Notes: generated from the sequence alone by a model not told the origin. 64,000 bases of DNA from Methylobacter sp. (GCA_030653175.1 JAURZV010000106.1:33674-97673); one strand, 5' to 3'; positions 53,699 to 63,440 are shown, counted from the stretch's first letter. Numbers and translations: made by a program.

Positions 53699-55495
53699 AT
53701 GAAAAATTATCTTACGAACATCTCTTTGCGTGAGCTGTTCCCTCATTTTTTGTTGGCCGGACTCGCCCTGTTTTTATTCAGTGGCAATTTATTTGCGGGA
53801 GGTGCGAACCTCGCCTGGGATGCCAGTACGTCATCAAGCGTGGGGGGATATAAAGTATCTTACGGTCAAACCAGCGGCAATTACACCTCAACCATAGATG
53901 TAGGTAACAAGACTACTTCCGCGGTATCGGGTTTACAAGAGGGTACCAAATACTATTTCGCTGTGAAGGCCTATGATTCGGCCAAGACCGCCGAGAGCGC
54001 TTATTCCAATGAGACCAATTTGACAGTACCTGTCGCGACGACGGCATTAACGTCGAATTTCACTGCGAGTATAACCAGCGGTGTCGCGAGTTTGGCGGTG
54101 AATTTCACTCCTGTCACAACCGGGACAATTACGAGCTGGAAATGGGATTTTCCCGGTTCATACACACCTTCCGTGACGAACACAACGGCTAAAGTCACCA
54201 CAGCGACCTATCCGACTGCGGGGGCATATAGTGTAAGCCTGACGGTAACCGGTCCCAGCGGAAGCATCACCAAGACCTATCCGAACTTGATTAACGTGAC
54301 GGCGGCTCCGGCTCCGGCTCCGACTCCGACTCCGACTCCGACTCCGACTCCGACTCCGACTCCGACTCCGACTCCAACTCCGACTACATCTACCAGTAAT
54401 ACCGGCTTGGTGGCGGCTTATGGATTTGAGGAAATTAGTGGCGCGACTGTTGCAGATGCTTCGGGTAAAGGTAACCTCGGCACTATTAGTAATGCCGTCA
54501 GAATAACCAACGGTCATAGTGGAAAGGCGCTGCAATTTAATGGCACGAATGCCTGGGTCACGGTCAATGACAACGCATCATTGGATCTTTCAACCAGCAT
54601 GACCCTCGAGGCATGGGTATATCCAACGTCCCTGACAAGCGGTGGAAAAACTGTAATCTTGAAGGAACAAGCCGGGGGTGCGGTCTATAACCTCTATTCT
54701 ACTGAGGATGCCAATGTACCTGTTTCTTCTTTCAATGATGGAAGTTACCGTGTCATATCAGGACCCAGCCAGTTGCCGGTAAATCAGTGGGCACACCTTG
54801 TGTCAACCTATGATGGGCAATATCAGCGGCTTTATGTGAATGGGTTGGAGGTCGCCAAGCAAGCGCAGAGTGGCCTGATTCAACAATCTACAGGCGTGTT
54901 GCGCATCGGTGGAAACAGTGTTTGGGGCGAGTATTTCCAAGGCTATATCGATGAAGTGCGCATTTACAATCGAGCCTTGACTGCAACAGAAGTCACTTAC
55001 AACTTAAAGACTGCAATCAGTGTTTCAAATCCACAGCAGTTTGTTATGGGCGACAAGACCAAAGAGCCTTGGGTCGATTACAAACCTCAGGGCACAGCAC
55101 AAGCATACCGGACGACGCCTCAGAAGACCGGCGTAGTAACCACTGTACAGGTTTATCTGGATGCAAGCTCAACTGCAACGGAGCTGGTCGCCGGTATCTA
55201 TAAGAACAATAACGGTCATCCCGGGGCTCTTGTCGCTCAAGGCAAATTGAGTACGCTTAAGTCTGGAGCGTGGAACTCGGTACCGATTCCCGTAGCCTCT
55301 GTTACCGCAGCCCAACCTTATTGGATTGCGATACTGGGATCGAAAGGGCAAATCGGCTTCCTTGATCGCTTGGGATCGGGAACCGGTGCGATGGAATCGA
55401 GTGCTTCCACTACCCTAACGAGCTTACCCGCTACATGGACTGGTTCGGTATTTAAAGCCAATTCGGATATGTCAGTCTTTGGGAATGGGTATTGA
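53699..55495 (+). CDS. Secreted multidomain protein: FN3, PKD, Pro-Thr linker, LamG, anchor-like domain
   Basis: About 598 residues from the ATG at 53699; ATGs at 53651 and 53687 are alternatives. A signal peptide (LLAGLALFLFSGNLFAGG) is followed by a fibronectin type III domain (NLAWDASTSSSVGGYKVSYG), a PKD domain (WKWDFPG, GAYSVSLTVTGPSGS), a Pro-Thr repeat linker at about residues 203-228, a LamG/concanavalin-like domain (LVAAYGFEEISGATVADASG, MTLEAWVYPTS, GYIDEVRIYNRAL) and a last 150-residue beta domain. It probably binds carbohydrate at the cell surface or outside. It has no PEP-CTERM or LPXTG tail. Confidence 0.75.
   Translation: MKNYLTNISLRELFPHFLLAGLALFLFSGNLFAGGANLAWDASTSSSVGGYKVSYGQTSGNYTSTIDVGNKTTSAVSGLQEGTKYYFAVKAYDSAKTAESAYSNETNLTVPVATTALTSNFTASITSGVASLAVNFTPVTTGTITSWKWDFPGSYTPSVTNTTAKVTTATYPTAGAYSVSLTVTGPSGSITKTYPNLINVTAAPAPAPTPTPTPTPTPTPTPTPTPTPTTSTSNTGLVAAYGFEEISGATVADASGKGNLGTISNAVRITNGHSGKALQFNGTNAWVTVNDNASLDLSTSMTLEAWVYPTSLTSGGKTVILKEQAGGAVYNLYSTEDANVPVSSFNDGSYRVISGPSQLPVNQWAHLVSTYDGQYQRLYVNGLEVAKQAQSGLIQQSTGVLRIGGNSVWGEYFQGYIDEVRIYNRALTATEVTYNLKTAISVSNPQQFVMGDKTKEPWVDYKPQGTAQAYRTTPQKTGVVTTVQVYLDASSTATELVAGIYKNNNGHPGALVAQGKLSTLKSGAWNSVPIPVASVTAAQPYWIAILGSKGQIGFLDRLGSGTGAMESSASTTLTSLPATWTGSVFKANSDMSVFGNGY
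54304..54385 (+). repeat. Hexanucleotide repeat coding Pro-Thr linker
   Basis: About ten copies of CCGACT after three of CCGGCT, encoding APAPAPTPTP and onward. Such runs change length by slippage in multiples of two residues, leaving the frame intact. Confidence 0.85.
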
Positions 55496-55983
55496 TAACG
55501 GGTCAATGACGGCTTAAACGGTATACCGGTGGGGCTGGCATCGCATTGTGCGAGTTCAGTTCCGCCGACTACTCCAAGTGGGAGTAGCAATCTGTCGACT
55601 TTGGACTCAGCTAGAGCTGGAGATAGACTCTGGCGAGAAGGGTATAAGTGGCTCGCATGAAGTTCGTTGGTTATTGGTACTCAATAAATCACAACTTGTA
55701 CTGTGCTAAAAACGCAAACGAACTTCTCGTTGGGCACTTACTACTCCCATTTGAGCGAAAAACCGTCCAATTTTTGAAACAGCCTAACCCTTGTTATTTG
55801 TTAGCCTACAAGAGATTAAGCGTTTTTAAACTTCAACGTTTTTTGAGTAAGACGGGAGTACTCTGATTTTTTTATAAAATGAGATATAGCTATTATAGAT
55901 ATTAAGAATTTTGAACAGTATGCTCGAAAGGGGTTATATACCCCAGTATTTTTTAACGACAAATCCCGATAAGGGGAGAAACA
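55496..55983. other. Intergenic stretch
   Basis: No credible gene. It contains the hairpin CTACTCC / GGAGTAG (55569-55587), which may end the preceding transcript, and GGGGTTATATACCCC (55930-55944), a short palindrome about 40 bp before the next start, a possible operator. Confidence 0.4.
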
Positions 55984-57291
55984 ATGAAAACGATAACACA
56001 ATTGGCAATGCTTACTGTATTGCTATTCGCCGCTGAGACTGCGATAGCAGCTAACTATTTCATCAGGGCTGGTGCCGCTGGAAGTAATAATGGTAACGAC
56101 TGGACCAACGCTTACACTTCACTGCCTTCAACATTAGTTAGAGGCGACACCTACTATATTGCTGGCGGTTCGTATTCTGGACGTACTTTCAACACCCCCG
56201 CATCGGGAACCTCTGTTATTACAATCAAAGGGGCGACTATTGCGGATCATGGTACAGATACGGGATGGAGTGCTACTTATTCCGTTGAAAATACCCAGGC
56301 AACATGGACCTCAGGCATTACATTCAATACGTCTTATTGGATATTTGATGGGTCAGTTGGCCCAAACTGGTCCAAAACTACGTCTCAATATGGCTTTAAA
56401 TTTAACCCGGTCAACTATGTAGCTAGGGTCTACAACTTAAGTTCAGCTATATCAGATGTCAAAATATCTCATATTACTGCAACCGCCCCTACCGGAGATG
56501 TTGAAAAATTCTTCCTCTCAACAGATAACGAGACCAAATCGGTTAATAATGTTACATTCAGTTATTGCCTCCTTAATGGCTGGTCAAATGCAGTGTGGGC
56601 CACTTCAGACGGATTATTAATGAATAACTGGCTGGTTGAGTATAACGTTATCCTTAATGGATATAGCTCCGCTGCCGTTCATGGAGAAGATATTAATAAT
56701 AATTATGGGCATTTAGATAATCTTACCGTTAGGTACAATTGGTTCGAGGGGAGAATTCCAAGTACAGGGAGTATCGTGGTTCTAAACGGCCCGGCTGGAC
56801 CCTACTATATTTATGGCAACGTCTTCAAGAATATGAAAGGAGGCGACGGAATTATAACCGGAGTTCATTATCCTCTTAGCGGAGCAATCTACAATAATAC
56901 CTTTGTCAATGTCGATAATGGCTATGGTAATGGGGCTTGGATAGGGCATGATGTAAGTGCCAAAGTTTATAACAATATAATTTATAATAGTGTTGCTGGA
57001 ATAGGCGCCAACTTTACTGGAACAAAAGATTACAATGCCTATTTCGCAACGACAAACACTCCTACAGAAGCGAATGGCCAGACCGGAACCGGAAGCCCAT
57101 TTGTAAATGAGCCTGGTAATGATATGCGTCTGTCAAAAGCAAGCAACGCGGGAACAACCTTTTCCGTGCCATATAATATTGATATTGTTAAAAATACGAG
57201 GGGAGGAGATGGGACATGGGACAGAGGGGCTTTTGAATTTGTAAGTAATAATCTCGTTATGTCTCCGCCCCAGAACCTCAGAACACAGTAA
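55984..57291 (+). CDS. Secreted right-handed beta-helix protein
   Basis: A 435-residue exported protein. The signal peptide (MKTITQLAMLTVLLFAAETA) is followed by NYFIRAGAAGSNNGNDWTNAY, the start typical of secreted parallel beta-helix proteins, and a body of N/G-rich coils (NNWLVEYNVIL, IYNNTFVNVDNG, VYNNIIYNSVAGIG). Such folds occur in polysaccharide lyases and epimerases. No catalytic residues can be assigned, so enzymatic action on the exported polysaccharide is only a possibility given the neighbouring synthesis genes. The C terminus has no anchor motif. A GGGGAG ribosome-binding site precedes the ATG. Confidence 0.7.
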   Translation: MKTITQLAMLTVLLFAAETAIAANYFIRAGAAGSNNGNDWTNAYTSLPSTLVRGDTYYIAGGSYSGRTFNTPASGTSVITIKGATIADHGTDTGWSATYSVENTQATWTSGITFNTSYWIFDGSVGPNWSKTTSQYGFKFNPVNYVARVYNLSSAISDVKISHITATAPTGDVEKFFLSTDNETKSVNNVTFSYCLLNGWSNAVWATSDGLLMNNWLVEYNVILNGYSSAAVHGEDINNNYGHLDNLTVRYNWFEGRIPSTGSIVVLNGPAGPYYIYGNVFKNMKGGDGIITGVHYPLSGAIYNNTFVNVDNGYGNGAWIGHDVSAKVYNNIIYNSVAGIGANFTGTKDYNAYFATTNTPTEANGQTGTGSPFVNEPGNDMRLSKASNAGTTFSVPYNIDIVKNTRGGDGTWDRGAFEFVSNNLVMSPPQNLRTQ

Positions 57292-57858
57292 CAGTCTGGC
57301 ATCTAACAAACATAGAGGAATCTGGTGGAAGACCAACCACCTTCAGCCTTAATCATCGTTCTGTCCGACTGGGCTATCCACTTAAGCCGGGACATCTTCT
57401 AATTTCAACGGGTTGCGTAAGATTTACTGGTGAGCTTTCCTTGGTAAGGGAAGCTCACCCATCTTGATAAACAACCAGTCAAAAAAACCAGGAAAGGCTG
57501 TACCAAAAAGCGTTTGGCAGCAGATGTTCCGTCACTGCGTTTCAGCCCATCATAATGGATGCTTGTCAAAGCCTTCAAACGATTTCAAACGATTTCCAAT
57601 CAAGTCTCGCCCGTTATGGTACATTTGGTAGAAGTGGACATTGCGCCAATTAACGGCTGATGAGCTGCGATGGTATTGCCGCACAGTCGTTTTTTTCCTG
57701 TAACACTAATGTCGGCTTTGTGGCTGTCATTTCGACAGACGCATGTACGAAATAAATGTATCTTTTTCCCATTTCAACCCAAATTTCTTTTTTTCATAGT
57801 AAGTTTGTTGGGAGAAAAAGGTTATAATTCTCAAAAACTACCGTTAAAATTCCTATCT
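57292..57858. other. Intergenic stretch before the glycosyltransferase
   Basis: No gene recognised. It holds a strong hairpin GGTGAGCTT / AAGCTCACC (57429-57459) without a T tract, and short direct repeats (TTCAAACGATT twice, 57570-57600). The frame of the next gene is open from 57670, but its first 63 codons do not look like protein of this family. Confidence 0.4.
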
Positions 57859-59112
57859 ATGATCGATCCTCTCGCCCACAATTTCTCTCTACCCACCCGC
57901 ATAGCCATGGTGGCCTACACCCACTACCAGACCGATCCTCGCTGTCGGCGAGAGGCCACGTTGGCAGCGGAAGCGAACTGGGATGTCCATTTTTATTCAC
58001 TTTCCCAGGATGGCTCCGCCCGTACATCAGAGACCGAAGGCATCACCCTCCACGAATTGCCTATGCTCCGTTACCGTGGCGGAAGCTCCGCCGCCTATGT
58101 GCTCAGCTACCTGCGGTTCCTCCTTTTAGCGAGTTGGGAAGTACAGAAGCACCACCTGAAGTCGCGGTTCGCCGTGGTGCATGTCAACACCATGCCGGAT
58201 TTCATGGTCGTAACGGCGCTGTTGCCTCGCCTGTTCGGGGCGAAAGTCATTCTGGATGTGCACGATGTGATGCCCGAAATCTACATGACGAAGTTTCGTC
58301 TTCCAGCGACGCACTGGAAGATCCGGCTCATCAAATTCATGGAAGTCATGTCGGCCAAGGCGGCGCACAAGGTACTCACGGCGGAGCATCCCAAGGAAGA
58401 GTTGCTCAAAGAGCATGGGATTCCGGCTGCGAAGATTCAGGTCTTGTTGAACCTGCCGGATGACAAATTGTTCGTGCCTCAGTTCATGTTGATTGACCCA
58501 ACACTGGCTGCCGCCAAACACGACCCAGAGTGTGAATTCCGTCTGATCTATCACGGCACTATGGCCCACCGACTTGGATTGGATAACGCAGTTGGCGCTC
58601 TTAACATCCTGCGCGATGAGTTACCTGGAGCCCGGTTACAGTTGTTCGGCGATGGGGATCAACTATCCGAACTTCGTGACCAGGTTCAGCAATTCGGATT
58701 GAACGACCAAGTCTGGTTCTCGAATGGGTTTGTACCCATCGAGAGGGTCATTCCGTCTATCAAGGAAGCGCACCTTGCGGTTATACCGACCCGTCACGAG
58801 ATCAGCACGGACTATATGCTGCCAACCAAGCTGTTGGAGTATTTGGCGTTCGGTATTCCGGCGGTGTTTACGCCGACCAAGACGGTGCGGTATTACTTCG
58901 GTGATGATCATCCATTGTATATCAATGACCCGACGCCACAAGAAACAGCAAATAAGATCAGGTGGGTGCGGGAGAACTATGCCGAGGCCAAGAAGTTGAC
59001 AGCAGCGTTGCAGGACAGTTGGTTTTCTCGGTTTCAATGGGCAGAGCACAAAGCGGGATATTTGACACTGCTCGAAAACCTCAGGTCTTTCGACTCACAT
59101 CAAAGGAAGTAA
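57859..59112 (+). CDS. Glycosyltransferase, GT4-like
   Basis: About 417 residues with the two-Rossmann GT-B layout. N-terminal domain: IAMVAYTHYQTDPRCRREA, VHVNTMPDFMVVTALLPRLF, and KVILDVHDVMPEIYMTKF. C-terminal domain: FRLIYHGTMAHRLGLDNAVG, FGDGDQLSELRDQV, and the donor-binding PTKLLEYLAFGIPAVFT where the glutamate binds the nucleotide sugar. The ATG at 57859 gives the expected N terminus. It probably adds a sugar to the polysaccharide repeat unit. Base composition is more G/C-rich than the neighbouring secreted genes, suggesting a different origin. Confidence 0.85.
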   Translation: MIDPLAHNFSLPTRIAMVAYTHYQTDPRCRREATLAAEANWDVHFYSLSQDGSARTSETEGITLHELPMLRYRGGSSAAYVLSYLRFLLLASWEVQKHHLKSRFAVVHVNTMPDFMVVTALLPRLFGAKVILDVHDVMPEIYMTKFRLPATHWKIRLIKFMEVMSAKAAHKVLTAEHPKEELLKEHGIPAAKIQVLLNLPDDKLFVPQFMLIDPTLAAAKHDPECEFRLIYHGTMAHRLGLDNAVGALNILRDELPGARLQLFGDGDQLSELRDQVQQFGLNDQVWFSNGFVPIERVIPSIKEAHLAVIPTRHEISTDYMLPTKLLEYLAFGIPAVFTPTKTVRYYFGDDHPLYINDPTPQETANKIRWVRENYAEAKKLTAALQDSWFSRFQWAEHKAGYLTLLENLRSFDSHQRK

Positions 59113-59303
59113 AAGGAAACAGCCAGTTCCTCGACGAGTTAACCCAAAGCCCAGATCCGATAGTTGAAGGAATCGGGATATTTTTCCGACTTCATCATCA
59201 ATTTCTACTTGCCCGTACTTGAATTCGCCTTCTTCCGATTATCTACATTTGGTGAAAGTTATTTCCGGACAAACTCTTACCCTGATAGGGTTTTATTATT
59301 TGA

Positions 59304-60701
59304 ATGAATAGTATTGGTACAGTTTTTTTTATGATTAATGCGGGGGCGTTGTTAATGCTCCCAAGGCAGTGGGCTGCTCTTCCTTTTCTAATAGGTGCTT
59401 GTTACATGACACTTGGTCAAGGAGTCACGCTGGGACCGGTTCATCTTTTCTTCATCCGAATGGTGATAGCCGTCGGATTTGTAAGAGTGATAGTACGAGG
59501 TGAGCGTTTGGCGGGTAGTCTGACCAGCCTTGACCATTTGATGTTGGCATGGGCCACCTGGGCGCTAATTAGCAGTTTCTTTCACAAAGATATTTCTGGG
59601 GTGTTAGTAAACCGGCTCGGCCTTGTTTATAACGGCTGCGGCATCTATTTCCTTCTTCGCGTTTTCTGTCAATCGCTGAACGACGTGGTCAGGCTATGCC
59701 GCATAACGGCTCTCCTGCTGATTCCGCTATCCATCATTATGTTTTCCGAAAAAATTACAGGGCACAATCTATTTTCAGCATTGGGTGGTGTCTCGGAACT
59801 CTCTGAGGTTCGCAATGGCAGGGTTCGTGCTCAAGGGCCCTTTGCTCATTCGATTCTGGCAGGGACGGCCGGTGCGGTTTCCCTACCATTAATGATTGGC
59901 CTCTGGCAACAACACAGGAAGACTGCGATTGCAGGAATTGTAGCATGTTGCTTAATGATTGTTGCTTCTGCTTCCAGCGGACCAATCATGAGCTCGTTAT
60001 TCGCAATGGGAGCTTTATTTATGTGGTATTGGCGCGACCGAATGTGGCTTATCCGCTGGTTTGCTGTCCTGGCCTATATTGGGGCGGATTTGGTTATGAA
60101 GGCTCCGGCTTATTACCTTGTAGCGCGCATTGATCTGACAGGGAGTAGCACCAGTTGGCACCGAGCTAAATTAATTGAGGCCGCCCTGGAACACATTTCT
60201 GAATGGTGGTTTGCGGGTACTGATTACACCCGCCACTGGATAGCTTATGGCGTTGGTTGGAGTCCAGATCACGTTGACATTACCAATCACTATATTTATA
60301 TGGGGGTACTTGGTGGACTGCCTTTAATGTTGCTGTTCATTGCCATCCTTGCCAAAGCGTTTTCCTTCGTGGGACAGACTCTGCGGGAAGCGAATAACAA
60401 CCTATCCTCGGCCTCCCGCTTCATGATCTGGGCACTCGGAGCGTCACTCTTCTCCCACGCCGCCTCATTCCTATCGATCTCTTATTTCGACCAGTCATTT
60501 GTGTTCTTATATTTAACTCTTGCGGCTATTAGCTCTGCGTCTATTCAAACAATGCGATCGCCCGTCAACACAGAGGCTATCGCCTCAAGCGCAACTCCTT
60601 TTCCAGCAGTCCGTTACCACAGATGGCTTATTCATCAACCGCTAAACGACACTTTGCAACCGTCCACCAACTTAACGGAACGAAAAAATCGTTCTTCTTA
60701 G
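59304..60701 (+). CDS. O-antigen/exopolysaccharide polymerase (Wzy-like)
   Basis: A 465-residue integral membrane protein with about ten to twelve hydrophobic segments and a large loop containing VRAQGPFAHSILAGTAGAVS, typical of the Wzy/WaaL (O-antigen ligase) superfamily, with a second loop (WWFAGTDYTRHWIAYGVGW). It would polymerise lipid-linked units in the periplasm after flipping by the Wzx-like protein. Polymerase and ligase cannot be told apart from sequence alone; the context favours polymerase. Its 3' end overlaps the convergent glycosyltransferase by 30 bp. Confidence 0.78.
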   Translation: MNSIGTVFFMINAGALLMLPRQWAALPFLIGACYMTLGQGVTLGPVHLFFIRMVIAVGFVRVIVRGERLAGSLTSLDHLMLAWATWALISSFFHKDISGVLVNRLGLVYNGCGIYFLLRVFCQSLNDVVRLCRITALLLIPLSIIMFSEKITGHNLFSALGGVSELSEVRNGRVRAQGPFAHSILAGTAGAVSLPLMIGLWQQHRKTAIAGIVACCLMIVASASSGPIMSSLFAMGALFMWYWRDRMWLIRWFAVLAYIGADLVMKAPAYYLVARIDLTGSSTSWHRAKLIEAALEHISEWWFAGTDYTRHWIAYGVGWSPDHVDITNHYIYMGVLGGLPLMLLFIAILAKAFSFVGQTLREANNNLSSASRFMIWALGASLFSHAASFLSISYFDQSFVFLYLTLAAISSASIQTMRSPVNTEAIASSATPFPAVRYHRWLIHQPLNDTLQPSTNLTERKNRSS

Positions 60702-61772
60702 GTAATCACCTCGCTTTCCGAGAGCAAGGAGTAACAGTTTGAGGTAGACCAATGCCATCCAAGGATCCTTCTTGATTGCTGTTTGATAAAATCGCTTGGC
60801 CAATCCTAACTCTCCCTGCCAATAGTATTCATTGCCCACTCTCTCATAGACTCGCGCGCGAACCCAATTTTGCTCGGTTTCACTCGAAGTGTATTGACGT
60901 AACGAATCCTCTAGAGCTTCAAAATTCATAAAGAATCTAGACTCTCGATAACGCTCACTCGCTATGATACGCGCATACGAATCAGCGACTGCGTTGAGGC
61001 ATTCCTTTGCCACGCTAGCGTAGCCGTCATCAATAGCTTTTTTCCTGATAATCCATGGAATCGAAACCTCCTCAGCGGCACACCCTTCAAGACTTTCTCG
61101 AGTCAGCTTGCTTGTCATACTTAGATCGTGATGTTCCCGATAACAGAGCATGGGTTCGGCGAAATAGCCAACGTCATAATATAGCGCGAAAAGACACCAC
61201 AAATACCAGTCGCCAGCCCAAGGCATAGTCAATGGGAAAAAGCTGACTCTATCGTAGCATTCACGTCGGACCATCCCGGAAGGACACAGCACGAAGTTTC
61301 CGCGGAGAAGTTTTTTCAACAAAACATGGCCAGGAATGATACGGTCACTGTCTTCACGATCAGAATAACGGCCCAAAATTCTAGTTTCAATATGATCCTG
61401 AACGCCGAATCCAGGGCAAAAGACATATCCGACGTTTGGATTTTTATCCAAAAGACCAACATATTTTTCCAAAATATAAGGTTTTCGCAGGTAATCGTCG
61501 GCAGAAATAAGCCATACGTACTTGCCTTGACTAAGAGTGATTCCTTTGTTGTAGTTCCGAAGATGCCCCAGATTTGGATCATTGTGTATGTATTTTATTC
61601 GTGGATCCTGGAACGACTGGGCGACTTCCGATGTATTGTCGGGGGAACAATCGTCCATGATGAGCACTTCAAAGTCGGAAAAAGTTTGAGAGAGTATTGA
61701 AGTGATGCACTCCGGGAGCAGATGAGCTAACTTGTAACACGGAACGACGAAGCTAACGATTGGGTTTTTCAT
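60672..61772 (-). CDS. Glycosyltransferase family 2
   Basis: A 366-residue GT-A enzyme. The N-terminal domain is complete: VSFVVPCYKLAHLLPECITS, LIMDDCSPDNTSEVA, NLGHLRNYNKGI, and the metal-binding WLISADDYLRKP (DxD-like). The acceptor part has GMVRRECYDRV and MPWAGDWYLWCLFALYYDVG with an ED-like catalytic segment. The C-terminal 90 residues are helical and TPR-like (RVYERVGNEYYWQGELGLAK). It is convergent with the polymerase gene and overlaps it by 30 bp. Confidence 0.88.
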   Translation of the reverse strand: MKNPIVSFVVPCYKLAHLLPECITSILSQTFSDFEVLIMDDCSPDNTSEVAQSFQDPRIKYIHNDPNLGHLRNYNKGITLSQGKYVWLISADDYLRKPYILEKYVGLLDKNPNVGYVFCPGFGVQDHIETRILGRYSDREDSDRIIPGHVLLKKLLRGNFVLCPSGMVRRECYDRVSFFPLTMPWAGDWYLWCLFALYYDVGYFAEPMLCYREHHDLSMTSKLTRESLEGCAAEEVSIPWIIRKKAIDDGYASVAKECLNAVADSYARIIASERYRESRFFMNFEALEDSLRQYTSSETEQNWVRARVYERVGNEYYWQGELGLAKRFYQTAIKKDPWMALVYLKLLLLALGKRGDYLRRTIFSFR

Positions 61773-61858
61773 CAGATATAAATCCTATTGTGAGCTGTTT
61801 TCAAATGACCGGTGGCTGGGTAAACCAAATTCGTACAAGCAGGTACGTTCCTAGAACC

Positions 61859-62017
61859 CTAGGTCTGGAGGTTAAAAAGGCCTTTCAGGGTGGGCTTCGG
61901 CCCGATGCCTACGTAGTTGTTCACTCCCCTGAAGGGATACGAGTGCGTTCCCAGGATCATGTAATCCCCATCTGCAGCGATCACTGGTACTCCTAGTTGG
62001 GTAAAGTTTTCACCGCT
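61859..62017 (-). other. Open 52-codon frame immediately after the GT4 stop
   Basis: Directly after the TAA of the 62018-63157 glycosyltransferase, the same frame stays open for 52 codons and reads like protein (SGENFTQLGVPVIAADGDYM, then LRGVNNYVGIG-like PFRGVNNYVGIGPKPTLKG). It has no start codon. It could be a fossil gene end, or simply chance. The plus strand also has a 78-codon frame over the same bases, of equal credibility. Confidence 0.2.
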
Positions 62018-63157
62018 TTATTCATTTGTTGTACGGACATGTCGATCCAAAACACTGCGCTCATCTGGCAACTCGCCACTCCTATTCCGTTCTATGGCGA
62101 GTTCCAATGCCTGTTCAAACAAATCCGTCGCGTCATCCCAAGTGAAGCGGGTTGCCGTGCGATAGGCTGCATCCGACATCTGCTGCCACTTCTCTTGCGA
62201 TAAGTTCAACACGCGTAACACTTGATCCGCAAGCGCATCCACATCCTTCACATCGACAAGGTGGCCGTTTACGCCCTCCTCAATAATGTCCATCGGACCC
62301 CCAACGCGTGTGGACACCACTGGACACCGGCAGGCCATAGCCTCAAGCGGCGGCAAGTGAAAGCCTTCCACATTGCTCCCGCACAACCACACATCACATT
62401 GCGCGTAGAGTTCCCTGAGTTTCTGCTGTGGTGGCTGGTAATGAAACTCTGCATAGGGCGGGAGTGGTAATCTAAAGTCCGGTTGTTCGGCGCCGAAAGA
62501 GACGAGGCGAAGTGTAGGCATAGCCGCTGCCACCCGCTCAAGTGCCTTGAGGCTGATACCACACCCCTTTAGTGAGAAAGTGCTATACAGCAATCCAACT
62601 GTGGGAACTGGGCTTTTCCCTCTCGGTGCTGCGTGAAACTGGTCCAAATCCACGCTATTGGGCACATGTGAGACGACTGGATCCCCGAACTTTTCTTGTG
62701 CCAACTGAACAAGCCACTTCGATATCGTGATTTTGTGCATCGGCATTCGCCAAGTCGCGTCCAACTTAGGATTGGGCTTGCCTTCCTGCACTTCATAGTT
62801 CTGAATGAAGATTGCCTTTGCTCCTTTTGTGGAAGAGAGCTTCTGCACTCCATAAGCTGTGGTATAATAGGTTGCTAAAACGACATCCGCGTCCGGCACA
62901 TCCGTATCCACCACAGGTCTGTCCTGCTCCAGCATCCGATGGTCCACGTTAAGGCCCTCGAAATACGACGGTTCTGGGTGTGTTCGCCACCCTCTGCCGT
63001 ATATGAACGACTTAATCTTCGACCGCAGTGAAGGGGCCAACGGTGTTGAGACAACCACTACTTTATGCCCCCGTCGAGCCAAACGGTCGGCGTAGATAGC
63101 GATCACTCTAACACCTCCCTGCAATCCCGCGAACGGAAGGACGAATGTAATCCTCAT
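62018..63157 (-). CDS. Glycosyltransferase family 4
   Basis: About 379 residues, GT-B fold. The N terminus MRITFVLPFAGLQGGVRVIA is typical of GT4, followed by VVLATYYTTAYGVQKL. The donor domain has VGLLYSTFSLKGCGISLKAL and the EGFHLPPLEAMACRCPVVST signature with the E-x7-E pattern. The ATG at 63157 is chosen for this N terminus; an ATG at 63187 adds ten residues. It is a probable sugar transferase of the polysaccharide pathway, in the same orientation as the GT2 gene downstream. Confidence 0.87.
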   Translation of the reverse strand: MRITFVLPFAGLQGGVRVIAIYADRLARRGHKVVVVSTPLAPSLRSKIKSFIYGRGWRTHPEPSYFEGLNVDHRMLEQDRPVVDTDVPDADVVLATYYTTAYGVQKLSSTKGAKAIFIQNYEVQEGKPNPKLDATWRMPMHKITISKWLVQLAQEKFGDPVVSHVPNSVDLDQFHAAPRGKSPVPTVGLLYSTFSLKGCGISLKALERVAAAMPTLRLVSFGAEQPDFRLPLPPYAEFHYQPPQQKLRELYAQCDVWLCGSNVEGFHLPPLEAMACRCPVVSTRVGGPMDIIEEGVNGHLVDVKDVDALADQVLRVLNLSQEKWQQMSDAAYRTATRFTWDDATDLFEQALELAIERNRSGELPDERSVLDRHVRTTNE

Positions 63158-63179
63158 TTTCTTAGTCGCTTTTTGAACA

Positions 63180-63440
63180 TTAATCATAAAGTTTATAGTA
63201 TAAGATAATTAAAACAATGTAATTACAGCGGGTAAAATTGAAGTTTTTATAAAAATGAATAAAAAGATCAATGTCCCATGCACAATTACTTAAATGTAAA
63301 GCATTCATTCTATGTAAAACCATTTCACCACTAACTACAGAAACATAATCTAGTAAATCAGGGTCCGGGCGTAAGTCATCGTTAAAATCCACTCTATATG
63401 TTAAGAACTCCTGAAAGTACCCCAGATCAACCGAACTCAA
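63180..63440 (-). CDS. Hypothetical protein fragment
   Basis: An 86-codon TTG-initiated frame, open a further 16 codons upstream to a TGA, reading SSVDLGYFQEFLTYRVDFND and VVSGEMVLHRMNALHLSN. The composition is protein-like but no family is recognised and no true start is visible, so this may be the end of a truncated gene. It overlaps the alternative start of the GT4 gene. Confidence 0.3.
   Translation of the reverse strand: MSSVDLGYFQEFLTYRVDFNDDLRPDPDLLDYVSVVSGEMVLHRMNALHLSNCAWDIDLFIHFYKNFNFTRCNYIVLIILYYKLYD

Noticed and set aside
55648..55866. 72-codon plus-strand frame between secreted-protein genes
   Set aside because: No ribosome-binding site or domain; composition is like the surrounding non-coding DNA.
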